From positions 851,554-907,312 of the forward strand of contig CAMPET010000003.1 in the NCBI GenBank assembly GCA_946803715.1: DNA of 55,759 nucleotides, written 5' to 3'. A model generated the notes under the pieces. That model was not told where the DNA came from, made no database searches, and worked only from the letters and a program-made list of their open reading frames with translations. Origin of the DNA: Beroe ovata (taxonomy: Eukaryota > Ctenophora > Nuda > Beroida > Beroidae). A program made the position numbers and the translations under genes. Shown one piece after another: positions 14,801 to 25,904 of this stretch (position 1 is the stretch's first letter; every line of letters starts with the position of its first letter).

Positions 14801-17800
14801 TTAGATCTCAGACAATCCCGTCTCTCTTTCTCGGTATCCTGGGTGCACCCAACATCCGACACAAACGTCTTCCTAGACTCGTACGCGTCCTCGTATGTAG
14901 ATTCCCACTTAGTGGGAGCAGACATAATGACTGCCTTGTTGAAGAGTCCGTCTGCCTGGTCAGCCACCAGTAGCCCCAGAGCCACGGTACCACCAGAACT
15001 CTCACCCATTATGGTGACTGAGGAGGGGTCGCCCCCAAACTGCTTGATGTTCGCCTGTACCCACCTGAGTGCTGTGATGGCGTCTCCTATCCCAAAGTTG
15101 CCATAGTTACCCGGATTGTCGGGGTCATTCCAAATTTCGGGGGAGGAGAAGAATCCCATGACGTCGAGTCTGTAGTTGATGTTGACAGTCACCACATCGA
15201 GATCGGCAGTAAACGCCGCATTGGGTGAGTATCCAGGGTCATCATTCCACCCGCCCATCAGAGAGCCGCCGTGGATCCAGACCAGGACTGGTCGTGACCC
15301 GCCCAGATCGGGTGACCTCACAGACAAGTGGAGACAGTCCTCCTGTCCATTCACCTCGCCCGACCAGTACTGGACACACTTTATGGGCGGTGTCTGGAGG
15401 TAACTCGCATCGTACACTCCCTCCCAGCACCCTGTCCCGCCCAGGAGCTCCGAGTGGGTCCACCTGAGTGGGCCTACTGGCGGGACCCCATAGGGAACTT
15501 GGTGGAACTCGAACACATCTCCCACCTCAGTGGTGACTTTGTCCCCCTTGATGTCACCGCATTCTAGAGATACCAGCACTTCACACTGTGTGGTGACTAT
15601 TCCACACACCAGCAACACTGCTAGTAACATTCTGTGAGGGAAAAAGGGGATTGTTACTTGTTAGGTGGTAATGGTATCAGTGAGATTTTTCCAGTGAATT
15701 CTAACAATCTGGAATATGGATAAACACAGTAGCTGATTCGAAAGAAGCTCCTATTGATAAAATATGGAATAAGGATATTGCAGTTTAGCCAAGATATGTC
15801 TACTTCAGTTATATTTCCCGGTATAATACTATAGTTACTTTGATTCATTACATTAGCCGGATTTAAAGCAGACTATTGACCTATACTACATCTCTTTAGT
15901 CGACCGAAGTATGAATGAATCAGGAATCCGAGCATCCCTCTGATATCCCTCTGATATCCCTCTGATATCCCTTGTGGTGGATATGTGGTGCTCAAAGACG
16001 ACTTTATAGGAGACAGGATGAATGTCATAATATTTCCTTATACTGTCTAAGTTGAGACTTGAGACCTCCTGCACCAAATTAAGGAAGTATCAGGTTGAAA
16101 TAAATGACCCGATAATGATTGGGAATGATTTGAATACGAGCCAGTACGAATATTGAATATCCCGACGAAGGCCTGTAAAAGCCAGAGCTAGGAGGCGAGC
16201 TTTGGGTTGTACTGCGTGGTACCCTATCTGATTTGTGAGCCTATTTTTCATGAAATATAGAGGGAGGGTGTTTGCTTATTCAAACGATAGAAAAAGGTTA
16301 TTTTCAACGTCACTAATGACATCAACCGAACCATTGTTGGCCAAATAGTCATGAACTAAGTATCAAATGAACTCAAATGAGCATGGTATGAATGCTTCTT
16401 TTCAAGCCGCACCCTTAGGGTAGACGCACCGACAAATAAGACAGTATGGATAAGACAAAAGAGTTTCAACGGTGAACGTGGCTCATAACCAAATGTTCCG
16501 AGCATTTCGCTGGTCACGTGACTTAGTAATTAAGTGGGCGGAAAGTACGGCATTATATCCATCGGTTTCCGGTTTTGGGGATAGGAAATATCAGCCGCAT
16601 AATATTCAAATATTATTCAAAATATACTGGATCCTCGTGGAGTTCCTGAGGTTGTCGGTATCTGCGTTATTGGTACAAATTCCTCGAAACTCGGCGCAGA
16701 TTTTAGCTCTTTAAGTTTAATGCGATTCTGTGAAATCCCATTATTATTGAGTCGCAGCTGTTCTACAATCTCATCAACAAGCACTCCTGAAATAGTGTCC
16801 TAGAGCTCACAATCTAGTGAAAGCAACAATCAACATGGAATGCTGCAGAACTTAATTGACCATGTGAACATTCTGAACAAGAGATGAAACCGATCCATAT
16901 CTCAGCAGTATCACACAACATTTATCACCCAATATGTGAAACGACGCCGTAAGCTACATGATATGAATTCTATAACAATGGCGATTCAACTCGCCGGGCG
17001 CCTCGCAGGTGTCGCACGCGATCAACATAAACTGTCTCACAATCGTTTTAAGAGAGAGTGAGAGAGAGAGACCTGGACTACATTATTGTCTGTGTATGTG
17101 TGTTTTTGTGTGTTTGTGTGTGTGTGTATGTGTGTTTTTGTGTGTTTGTGTNTGTGTGTGTGTGTGTGTGTGTGTATTGTGTATTGTGTGTGTGTGTATC
17201 ATTGATAGAGAGGGATAGAGTGTAAAACAACTGTTCTTCTGGAGAAAATTTCCGAGCGGTTTACATGATTATTAACTTGGATAACGAGGAGATCATTGAT
17301 AACTCGTAATTGCTTAATTAGTTAATCGCTTATGTCATAAACCACTCGGAGGTCGATGGTTTTACTCATCTTCATTGATTTCAGCCACACCTATACGCTT
17401 AACAATAAACATTCAGCTAAACTCTCACAAATGCGACGATTTTCAGATGTGGTCCGCTATGATGTGGTCCGCTATGACTAACTGACAAGTTCACTGCTCA
17501 CAGGTCACTATAGAGACGAACAAGCCCGTGGTGAACCTACTGGAGCTGTTCCCCGAGCTGAACTGTGAAACGGAGGGAGGGCAGAGCAGTTGTGTGGCGT
17601 TCAAGTGTACATCGGGCGAGGTTATAACAGTGCTCGCTGCTAAAAACTCCCGTGAGTACTGACACGGCTGGGACGGCTCGTTTTAATCTCCCCTAGGCAC
17701 GCTCGGCAGTCAGCAGATACTGTAGAGATGCGGCCCGCTAACTCTTAGCTCAACGTACAAGCTGATAGTGTAGCCAGTCACTCATCAGTGACTCGTGATA

Positions 17801-20800
17801 TATCAGAACTGAGGACGAATGTGACTCATTGTCAAGGCTGCAAATATAATAGGAACTGATATGACGTCTAAAACAAGGTCATATCCATGTTCTGTACTGC
17901 AGTAGATAGGGTTATGCTCCTGCTGAATGCCTGATATTGATATACTGTAGATAGATCATACTATAGAGTCAGGAGGATATGATCAATTCTCATGGATTGA
18001 GTCTCACTAGAAGCGCTCAGCTCCTAGAGCAGGAAAAGAATACTCTATTTCGGAATGAGATCTGCAGCGGCGAGACTAACAAATGTAGGATATAAAGCCT
18101 CATTCACTCTCTCTTCCTAAGTACTTAAACAGTCATTTCCGATACTAGAACTTATTCTCCTCCAGTGTTTATATCATTAGACACCATCTTATATATCCCC
18201 CTTCTCTCATTATCGATTATCGGGATCACTAATGAAACATATCCTCCAACTCTAAACATGCTCCGACCCAGCATTCTTGCTAGGAATGAACGTACCTATC
18301 ACAGGGGAAATGTAGGTGAGAAATACCCAGGATATTCTTACTTTAGATTTCCTAGAAAGTCGAGTGTGCTGCAGCAATACTAACTTCTTTCGAACATTGT
18401 GATTCTCCAGATATCAAGCAGGAAATTGTCGAAATGACATTCGGATTTCGGTAATATGGGATTGAAGCGAGCGAAGCAATGAACAATCATCGGAACTGTT
18501 GCATATTATTTTCTAATTGCGTGGAAAGCTAACGATTATGCAGTATTGAATCGGATCAATTGCACAAAATGAGAAGTTAATGATAATATCTGCAAACGTC
18601 TGGGCAATATATAAAACGACTCACGTTAAGCAGCAGACAAACGTGTGACATATCAAGTGATATATGCTAAGTGATGTGTGCTAAGTGATCTTTTCCCAAG
18701 TTACATTTTTTCCAGAGAAGTACAGGATACAATGTGACAGTTTTCCTGCCATGTACATCGTGATCAAGCAGTTCTTGGTGAAGATCAGGCGACACTTCGA
18801 GAAAACGGTGAGTCAACGGTGGGAGTGTGAGAGGATAAGTTGATTGTTAAAGCAATTGTTGTGATAGATATTGATTGTGATAGAATGGCTATTGATTGTG
18901 ATAGAACGGCTAGAATGTTCCATAGTAGAGGGCAGCTGTTCCACACTCATGGCATAGTGAAACTTCAATGATAATAGCCTGTAACTCATTGTTCCGAGAC
19001 AAGAAAACAACAACTAACTGCACAGCACCTTGTGTGTCTGTGTCCCCTTGTTCATATGGATGTACAATTTACAATGTAAGATTTACTGTCGACTGTGAAA
19101 ATGTCTACACTGGACAGTGTCGAGTGTAGACATTTCCACACCCCCTAGCTCACCTAGCACTAATACCATGCTCCTCTCCGCCCAACGTACCCTAAGTCCT
19201 CAATCACCCCACCTCTCCCCAGTTACCACGCACCCCCAGTTACCACGCACCCCCAGTTACCANNNNNNNNNNNNNNNNNNNNNNNNNNNNNNNNNNNNNN
19301 NNNNNNNNNNNNNNNNNNNNNNNNNNNNNNNNNNNNNNNNNNNNNNNNNNNNNNNNNNNNNNNNNNNNNNNNNNNNNNNNNNNNNNNNNNNNNNNNNNNN
19401 NNNNNNNNNNNNNNNNNNNNNNNNNNNNNNNNNNNNNNNNNNNNNNNNNNNNNNNNNNNNNNNNNNNNNNNNNNNNNNNNNNNNNNNNNNNNNNNNNNNN
19501 NNNNNNNNNNNNNNNNNNNNNNNNNNNNNNNNNNNNNNNNNNNNNNNNNNNNNNNNNNNNNNNNNNNNNNNNNNNNNNNNNNNNNNNNNNNNNNNNNNNN
19601 NNNNACACACCCCCAGTTCCCACGCACCCCCAGTTACCACGCACCTCCATGTACCACACACCTTCAGTTCCCACGCACCCCACTCATTCACATTGCGACA
19701 CCTCCTAATATCGCATAATATAGATAAAAGATATTTATTAGCTTGCGATTTGTTTTTGAGTTTTTGTTGAGTGAATGTTATTGTATCTGATATCAAATTG
19801 AACATTTTCAAATAAAAAAATCAGGGCGGGGCGCAGCCACTGGTAGTCACATTCCCGGGTCCCATCCCGCTGCAAGAGTATTTCGACATCATCGACTCCC
19901 GGTTCGAGCTGCGCGTCCAACGGCGGAACTACAGGGAGATGTTGTCTCAGCGCGCACAGCAGTTCCGTGCCGTACAGCGGCGACTTCTCACCCGATTCAA
20001 GGATAAAACTCCGACACCCCTCCAAAACATGGATACACTGCTGGAGGGCACTTATCAGCAGGTAAGTTTTATCAGTAATTAGAGAGAGATTGTTCTATTT
20101 AAGAGGGGTAGTTTGATCCATCAGTACTCAGACTCAGAGGGAGTGGGCCCCGGGGTATCATTGGGTGGGTTGATCGGAGAAATGAGCAGCTCATGCTAGT
20201 TCTACTCCCCAGATCCTAGCAATAGCTGACGCTGATTTACAAACAACGAAAGCGCTTGAAGTGGCAGACCACGCCCTCTCTACAGCCACCAAGCTCCTAC
20301 TGTTGCTCGTGAGATTGTGGTGTCCACACATGGATGACAAGCAGTCAGCAGTGTTGGAGTCATGTCTCACACCTGATATCAATAGTGCTGATGACGTGGT
20401 ATGTTGATAATTCTTACACAATCATTGCACGTCATTATTTCCATTTATCCAGATTTTCAGTGTTCGGGTTGTGTCGTGTGACCCCCAATGTGTGACCAGA
20501 CTATAGTGTGATTAATCAGCTCTTGTGGCATGGTTTTCACCGATTTGTGTCATGATTCATGACTTGCCACGCTGAGTTTCGGCAGGAGCTGATAATTCCT
20601 ATGTTTAGGGTTGGGAAGAAACAGTGGACGCTAGCATCACCATGCTCCTGAGAACTTGCCTTGCCAAAACCTCCAAAGAGCAGTCAGGTGAGCTTGCTTT
20701 CGAAATTTCACAATAATAACTGCCTGACATTGACACTGACCCTATCTATGGTCGGTCTTCATAGGGCCAATTTGAAATGACTGCAGATAATGTACGGAAT

Positions 20801-21221
20801 TCCACGCGTACGGCGTAGGTGGTCAGACTTTTTTGTTTTTGGATAGTGATATGTTTCTAATAGCGTGTGCATTTCAGTTGCCACCACACTTCTCAAGCTG
20901 CCAGCGGATACAAGTAAACTGAAGAAACACATTGCACTACTGCTCGAAAGGTTGAATAAAGGCGGGACCCTATCAGTCAACAACCCAGCAGATAAGCTTG
21001 GGTAAGTGGATCGAGATCACTATAACCGCTGGTCACCCTCTGATCTCCTTCTCGTCGCACAACACTGAGACATGAGGGCACTGGCAATTATTATGAAAAT
21101 ATTATCCTTGTCATTACTTTTGTGGTTGTGAATAAGGTCGTGATACTGATATGCCGGCAACCAGTCGCCTAATTCTCACTGCCCCAGGGCCGGTAAAATT
21201 GGGAAAGAGAACGAAGGATGA
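10065..21221 (+). CDS. BBS9: BBSome subunit BBS9 (PTHB1)
   Basis: BBS9 is a beta-propeller scaffold of the BBSome, which moves membrane proteins in cilia. Exons: 10065-10176, 10285-10599, 10875-11389, 12041-12161, 12284-12469, 13048-13156, 13481-13689, 17504-17651, 18716-18807, 19825-20061, 20213-20398, 20609-20687, 20878-21001, 21188-21221; about 822 residues visible (human 887). Signature segments: MSLFKSREWWYT, YICVQSMDGMLSFYEQDSFA, GTGKRLRVDW, YLGTDPSL, PLQEYFDIIDSRFELR, RLLTRFKDKTPTPLQ, LLKTC-like LLRTCLAK, KLKKHIALLLERLNKGG. Exon 3 ends in phase 0 but exon 4 needs phase 2, so an exon of 3n+2 bases (human region KWATQLPHIPVAV) is missing; an N sits at intron position +3 (11392). Exon 4 and part of exon 5 are duplicated at 11547-11810. 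The tail AGKIGKENEG is short and the last exon is tentative. TTGTTTTAG lies 6 bases before the ATG. Confidence 0.93.
11393..12317 (+). other. Allelic-looking duplication of BBS9 exons 4-5 between Ns
   Basis: The block 11393-11810 (intron tail, exon 4, intron, first 34 bases of exon 5) recurs at 11906-12317 with scattered substitutions, for example CTATACGTGTC against CTGTATGTGTC. It is bounded by Ns at 11392 and 11811, and the first copy of exon 5 is cut at the N. This looks like two haplotype contigs laid end to end, not a real exon duplication. Confidence 0.7.
12935..13006 (-). tRNA. tRNA-Gly(TCC)
   Basis: On the minus strand the sequence starts GCGATGGTGGTGTAATGGTC and ends in the T-arm GGGTTCGATTCCC followed by GGCCATCGC. 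The 7-bp acceptor stem GCGATGG/CCATCGC is perfect, the T-loop is TTCGATT, and the anticodon loop CTTCCAA gives TCC (glycine). A- and B-box promoter elements are intact. The gene is 72 bases long with no intron. It lies antisense in the BBS9 intron before the exon at 13048, about 40 bases from it. Confidence 0.93.
13960..15630 (-). CDS. Secreted type-B carboxylesterase, intronless
   Basis: A single uninterrupted frame of 556 residues with an N-terminal signal peptide (MLLAVLLVCGIVTTQC). It belongs to the carboxylesterase/cholinesterase alpha/beta-hydrolase family: oxyanion-hole HGGSLMGGW near residue 120, INYRLDVMGFF near 151, GNFGIGDAITALRWVQANI near 178, and nucleophile elbow GESSGG with Ser211. 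A Glu in STAQETGY and the His in VHGWDTEALFGFGW are the likely acid and base, so the triad looks complete. The substrate cannot be told; there is no clear acetylcholinesterase signature or GPI tail. It lies entirely inside the BBS9 intron between 13689 and 17504, on the opposite strand. CCCTCACAG lies one base before the ATG, an excellent 3' splice site for a gene with no coding intron. Confidence 0.9.
   Translation of the reverse strand: MLLAVLLVCGIVTTQCEVLVSLECGDIKGDKVTTEVGDVFEFHQVPYGVPPVGPLRWTHSELLGGTGCWEGVYDASYLQTPPIKCVQYWSGEVNGQEDCLHLSVRSPDLGGSRPVLVWIHGGSLMGGWNDDPGYSPNAAFTADLDVVTVNINYRLDVMGFFSSPEIWNDPDNPGNYGNFGIGDAITALRWVQANIKQFGGDPSSVTIMGESSGGTVALGLLVADQADGLFNKAVIMSAPTKWESTYEDAYESRKTFVSDVGCTQDTEKERRDCLRSKDTASIIQHVDLNRGWGFYDFPLGDGKKGESMDYNVIEPSLVNMAPLDLGRAENTANKRTPVTVVLISTAQETGYNPLYYSTNQVTTWDEARDLLNLKIGNFESETGVLITPALRQNMNEIYQFGNSLEWWPQIFYDTLTTDLRATCLTNDLVDTLNNNPLYTALRAYVESRPDEVITAGSVELPFETVHGWDTEALFGFGWFQLASSSKRHQRKLENNLRDLVEMTCYDKKIHGFERETSLVLSNDDFPDSVQITESRPQSKACEMWGENDMLHWGWQN
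17080..17205. repeat. (TG)n microsatellite with N
   Basis: Imperfect TG/TTTG repeats in a BBS9 intron, interrupted by an N at 17152. The stretch before the N is repeated internally, so array length is unreliable. Confidence 0.8.
19216..19680. repeat. 17-bp minisatellite with 342-N gap
   Basis: Tandem units of the form CCCAGTTACCACGCACC are visible on both sides of an N run at 19263-19604, with variants such as CAGTTCCCACGCACC and CATGTACCACACACC on the right side. It lies in the BBS9 intron between 18807 and 19825. The gap is most likely unresolved array. Confidence 0.85.
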
Positions 21222-21762
21222 ACTCCATTACAGAATTGGGTTCAGTCGGTGCGGGTTTATTTGATAAGTGGTTAATCAGTTTTCACAATGGACAGTTCAG
21301 AGCGGGCTCCTGTATTATAATTGTACATTATTGTGTTCATAGAAAATTTCTTTGATTCATCCTTTTATTTGATTTTTAGGGAATCGCACATTAGATTTAG
21401 ACTTAGAACTGCTATGACAGCATCACTATCACTATCAGTAATCAGAACAGCATCTATTGTTTGTTATTTAGTATTTATCTCAGTCACACTTTGCACGTAT
21501 ATTGATTGTTATTAGTACATATATCAGTTTGTTCGGTTTATGAATAATGGTCAGGGTTCATTGGTTCTATGGATTCCTAACCATTGCTCTCCGCCTGATG
21601 ATTCGATAGTATTAGTTGATTAACTCTAATATCATGGATGTCAGGACACTTTTACTTTATCAAAGTAAAAAATTGATCTTGATCACTTGCTGTAAATATG
21701 AGACATATCTATTTGTTGTCGATGGACAAATTTGGCATTTGCCCGCTGCCTTTTCCAATTCG

Positions 21763-22236
21763 TTGTCTGGCGATGCTAGACCGCTGATGCAAGCCGCGAA
21801 GCGGCTTGCGACTTGCGTCAGCCCTGTCTGAGAATAAGTTTGCGCCGCGCGCGCGCCGCGCAAAACGAAATTCTCGACAGGGTCTATCATCGATCGACAA
21901 CCAATTCGTTGTAGGATTTCACCCTACCCTTGCTGGCGGGATTTTATCCCTGGCAAGTGGCAAGGATTGAAAATCGCGCGCACCGACGGTAGGGTAAAAT
22001 CCTACAACCAATTCGTACATTGCATTTGCAATTGTCTGGCATGGTGAATGGTGATGCTTTAGACCGCTTCACCGCTGCACTGATGCAAGCCACGAAGCTA
22101 AGCGGCTTGCGTCAGCCGATTGTCGATCATCGATGATAGCAGATAGACCCTGTCGAGAATTTCGTTTTGCGCGCGCGGCTCAAACTTATTCTCAGACTGA
22201 CGCGGCTTGCATCAGCGGTCTAGCATCGCCAGACAA
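21763..22236. mobile_element. Foldback element with ~115-140 bp inverted arms
   Basis: The left arm starts near TGTCTGGCGATGCTAGACCG and ends ATCATCGATCGACAA (21900). The right arm, from TTGTCGATCATCGATGATAG (22121) to GGTCTAGCATCGCCAGACAA (22236), is its imperfect reverse complement. No open reading frame of note. The spacer carries an independent small palindromic element at 21909-22007. The arm module is shared with 2725-2800, 50237, 51078 and 51448. Confidence 0.7.
21909..22007. mobile_element. MITE family A, 99 bp, 8-bp target duplication
   Basis: Terminal inverted repeats begin TTGTAGGATTTCACCCTACC and end in its reverse complement (19 of 20 bases match). The element is flanked by perfect 8-bp direct repeats CCAATTCG at 21901-21908 and 22008-22015. 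It is non-coding and sits in the spacer of the foldback element. Related copies are at 51265-51446 and 51577-51713. Confidence 0.8.
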
Positions 22237-22324
22237 GCTCAGCCGGCAGCTACAGGGTCCTGGGTCTATCATCGATCGACAAGCATTGCAATAGTTTTAG
22301 TTACTTATGAAGGGTTTTTTCTGT

Positions 22325-22573
22325 GCACACGTTCACGTTGCGCGCTCCTGTTCTACTCCATACTCAGTAAACTGAAGCATGAAATTGAAAACTGAAAAGT
22401 CGTAGAAAGCCAGAAAAGAGCTACGCGCAGCGCACGCGGAGTATTTCACTATTTGGGTCATTGCCGGATGTTATCTGTCAACTGTTTCTTGCACGCGCGC
22501 AAGAAACAGTGGACACTGGACAGCTCAGATAACAATATCCGGCAATTGGGTACGGTCACGCAGCGCGGGAACA
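22325..22573. mobile_element. GC-rich dispersed module, second copy
   Basis: Homologous to 2600-2706: both run from CACGTTGCGCGC through CTGTTCTACTC, AAAAGTCGTAGAAA and GCGGAGTATTT to CACGCAGCGCGGGAACAG. This copy has extra internal bases and is interrupted by MITE family B at 22461-22545. The copy near 2685 is the empty site. Confidence 0.7.
22461..22545. mobile_element. MITE family B, 85 bp
   Basis: Palindromic element that starts TTGCCGGATGTTATCTGTCA and ends ATATCCGGCAA, with a short loop of GCGCGC type. It is flanked by TTGGGTCA on the left (22453-22460) and TTGGGTAC on the right, an imperfect 8-bp target duplication. The paralogous sequence at 2684-2703 reads TTTGGGTCACGCAGCG with no insert. 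Confidence 0.75.
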
Positions 22574-22754
22574 GTTTTTCCTTAATCCTTATCCTACCAT
22601 CGGTGCCGCGCCGCGCAGCCAAGATTCCTCAGACCGATTTGTTTGACCTCTGTTTTGTTGTTTGTGATCCTGGCCTCGCGCGCGGGCTCGCTTTTATCGA
22701 AGGTTGATAAAGGCGCGCGAGAAAACAGAGGTTGGGTTGTTATATAAATGTTTT

Positions 22755-22869
22755 ATTCTGGGTGCCCAGACTGGGGTACTTACTAGTGAAGTCTTGTAGG
22801 GATAAGTCTTAAGTGAATATTAGTGTTGATTCATGTCAAAATAATTCAATTCAATTCAATTCAATTCAA
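22755..22869 (+). mobile_element. LINE 3' end fragment with (AATTC)n tail
   Basis: Matches the 3' 110 bp of the LINE remnant at 3842-4396 (CTTACTAGTG...GAAGTCTTGTAG...GATTCATGTCAAAA) and ends in a longer AATTC repeat. It is a short 5'-truncated insertion. The rest of 21222-23270 outside the listed elements shows no gene. Confidence 0.7.
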
Positions 22870-23270
22870 TGGGTAAAATCTGACAAAGATTTCCAATTTT
22901 GCGCTAGCGATGAAATCCGGCCAGCGAGGAAAGGGTATAGGTATAAATCTGACAAGCAAAGTTCAGATTGGACAAACTGATACATGAACTTATGAAAATT
23001 TATACTTCTAAGTTCTATTATTCATTCTAACACAGCTGTGCATTCATATAAGTTGATGTGCCACTATAATCTAGAAGTTTGACTTATTATTATTATTAGG
23101 ATTGCATCATGAGCAGTGGCATGCTCTTGATTCTCCAATGCAGTGACTTAACTTCACTGCACTTTGATATGGATAATAACTTTGAACACAAAATTCTGCT
23201 GATTATAATCACAGGAGATTATGTAATTATAGGTAAATCAATAGCTGTTGAAGAAGTGATTCTATAGGTT

Positions 23271-23653
23271 ATGAGAGTTTGTGGCCCAAAATCAAGCACC
23301 TGCTTTTTCCTTCTCTCATGTTGGGGTACACTTATGCTTGTTATGCTTGGAATTTTCTTTCAAACAGAATCAGTCATGCTGCTCAGAGATGTTGGGTGAG
23401 ATGATTGAAATATGGATTCTACTACTCAATGTATTGCATTCATATCACTTCTCTTGCTCAGGTAATTAGTTAGATTGAAGAACTTGACTGACTCCTCCAC
23501 AGGTATGATGAATCTAAATATTCATCCGCTGCTATGAGTTGCTATGTTGCTGGTGGAATCTACTTTATAATAGGAGGCATATCTTTTTGGCAAAAAGTTG
23601 TAAATGACAGATATGCAGCCCTGGAGCCGGAAACCACAGCTATTGTATTTTAG
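23271..23653 (+). CDS. RNASEK: Ribonuclease kappa / V-ATPase-associated RNASEK
   Basis: Two exons, 23271-23395 and 23503-23653, joined in phase, encode 91 residues (human 98). Helix one is preceded by the hallmark CGPK and reads SCWGTLMLVMLGIFF (human SAWGVIMLIMLGIFF), then LLRDVG. Helix two reads CYVAGGIYFIIGGISFWQ (human CFIAAGLYLLLGGFSFCQ). RNASEK is a two-pass membrane protein that associates with the V-ATPase proton pump and is needed for endocytosis; a nuclease activity was reported early. The C-terminal tail ends in AIVF. The start ATG lies 5 codons before CGPK, with TCTATAG ending 3 bases upstream. It sits in a run of plus-strand genes. Confidence 0.9.
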
Positions 23654-24191
23654 TGATTCTAAAAACAGTTAATGTTAATTGTCTCAATTCTGATTGTTAT
23701 GCTGATATTATCGCCATGTTTTGCTAACATAACAGTGGTAGAGAAACCATTGCATTTGAGACATGTTCCATGATAAATATGCAATCTATTGTGCACACTG
23801 CACTGATTTCTTTGATTAGCAAGAAACTCTTATTTCTCCAAAATACACCTGAGGTTGAAATATTTAACTTCTATCCAAAACTGTGATTGGAAATATTATT
23901 CTTGTGTAGTAGATGAATTTTTGCATGATTGATTTTGTTATGAGAGAGAGCTGGCTTCTCTATCAAGTTTATCTATACTTAGTACTCGACCTTTAAAATG
24001 ATACATTGACTTTCGTGTAGTTGAAATAAGTGAGTTTTACTAAGGTACAACTACTTTCTTATTTTGTATTCAAAGTGACAGCAGTATTCAATTTTGTGTG
24101 TTATATTGGCAAATTGATGAATACAATCATTGAAATTTTAACAATTTCGACTTGATCATGGAAAACTCCTCATTGCATCATAACACAGGGT

Positions 24192-25544
24192 ATGAAAAGT
24201 GACATATGCTGGGAGGTGATACCCACCCCTAGGCCTGATCGAGTTGACATTTCATCATTCAAGCCATTCAAAGAAACTCAGACGGATACATATGTTGAGA
24301 AGCAATGCCCATCAGTGGAGCCTACGAAAGCACTGACGAAATCTGATCTCCTTTTTATCAAGGACCTTGAACCTAATGAAAAATCTAAAATAGCACACAT
24401 GATACAGCAAGTGAGTAAAGAAGGTGCACACTAAGTTTACATAGGTTACCAATTAAAGATTGTACATGATTGAGATAAGGAATGAAAGTAACTTATTAAA
24501 GATTACTGTGCCTGTTTTCAGATAGTGAAACTTGAACAAACCTGCAGTGAATTGTCCAGAGAGTATGATATTGTCAAAGACAAGCTTGTAAAGTACGTGC
24601 CTCAGATTCTTAGGTCAAAGATTTTCAATTATATTGTTGTAGAAGCAGATATTGAAATAAGTTGTACCTCTTTGTAATGCCTCTTGTAATGAGCGATTTC
24701 ATGTTTCAGAAAGTCGGAGCTTTGCAATGAAGTTCAGGACTGTATTGAGAGGGTGTCTGCTGAGAATGATCAACTCAAGAAGGAGCTCCACTCGAAGAAC
24801 GAAATTTTACATCAAAACTCGATAGAAATGGAGAAAACCAATGAGCTTCTAAAACTGACCTCATCAATGAACAAAAAGTTACAGAAAAGACTAAACAAAC
24901 GAAAACGTGACGTAGAGGTATTATGTTACACTTTCATTCCTGATCTTCTTTCTTCAATTCTGTCAGTTGGTGGTTACCAGAATATTGGCCATAATCATTC
25001 CGTTTCCTTAAAATTATTCCACTGACAGGTACAAACGGAGCCAGACAATTGCAGCATATCACTGCAAACGTCACTGTTATGCGATCCCTCCCCAACGCAG
25101 CACCACACTCCTTCACAGAATCAACAACCTGAAACTCACCAGGATTCGATGAACGTGTTCCTATCTAAACTAGACAATCTCTGCGACAAGTTGTCAGCCA
25201 TTGATAGAGATCCTCCTGTTGCAAAGGAGCCGGCTAACATCATGGTCCACAACCATAAAACCGGTGGTAATTTGGTGTCAGCTGAGGAGAAGAAGGATGC
25301 GATTTACCAGGTTGATGAAGAAGAAGAAGAAAGAGGCGGTAGTGGAGTGATCAGACCATGTCAGATTACCGATAGCATTGTCCTTGTTAAGGAGGGAAGT
25401 AAGATGGGGAGACCAAGTTGTGAAGGTAGCAAGTACAATAGCAAGTTATTCTCTATCATTGATGAGCTGGAGGGAGGAGAGCCAGATGATGAGGAAATCG
25501 ATGATGAGGAAACACTCTTGTGTGATCTGTTTTATAAGATTTAG
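24192..25544 (+). CDS. Coiled-coil protein, unrecognised
   Basis: Four exons (24192-24410, 24522-24592, 24710-24917, 25029-25544) close in phase at 337 residues. I do not recognise the family. Residues about 80-165 form a heptad-rich coiled coil (IVKLEQTCSELSREYDIVKD; NDQLKKELHSKNEILHQNSI; NKKLQKRLNKRKRDVE). The C-terminal half is low-complexity and ends in an acidic stretch (DELEGGEPDDEEIDDEETLL) before a short hydrophobic end. There are no membrane segments. AACACAG ends 3 bases before the ATG. A possible upstream coding exon is not excluded. A poly(A) signal follows at 25737. A centrosomal or ciliary role would be a guess. Confidence 0.7.
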
Positions 25545-25736
25545 TCTGGTCACATCTAACATCTTCATACGTTTTCATAGTACATGCCCCCACACTTCTA
25601 TTGGTCGCAATATCACTTCATGGACTTCCTTATACTTTTGTAAATATGCACGACTTTTTACCAATATTTAATGTAAATATCATCTTTTTAGCCGTGACGT
25701 TATAAACTGTACTATTTTTCAGATCCATGTATTTGA

Positions 25737-25742
25737 AATAAA
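25737..25742 (+). terminator. AATAAA poly(A) signal of the coiled-coil gene
   Basis: Canonical AATAAA about 190 bases after the stop at 25544 and before the next gene's frame opens. Confidence 0.65.
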
Positions 25743-25904
25743 GCTTATTCTAATCCACATTTGATGCTCTCTCTCTCTTTCTTTGCTCACGTTGATCACA
25801 TCTATCTGAATATAAGCCCAGATTTCGTCATAACTTATCGATGTTTAGAATTTCCAACCTCCATTCCCCAAAGGTTACATGTTGTGGTTCCTCACGACAC
25901 TAAG

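Noticed and set aside
13930-15567. Several plus-strand frames opposite the esterase
   Set aside because: They are codon shadows of the 556-residue esterase with no domain of their own.
19117-19811. Long frames across the N run
   Set aside because: They consist of unknown bases and a 17-bp minisatellite. BBS9 intron context rules out coding.
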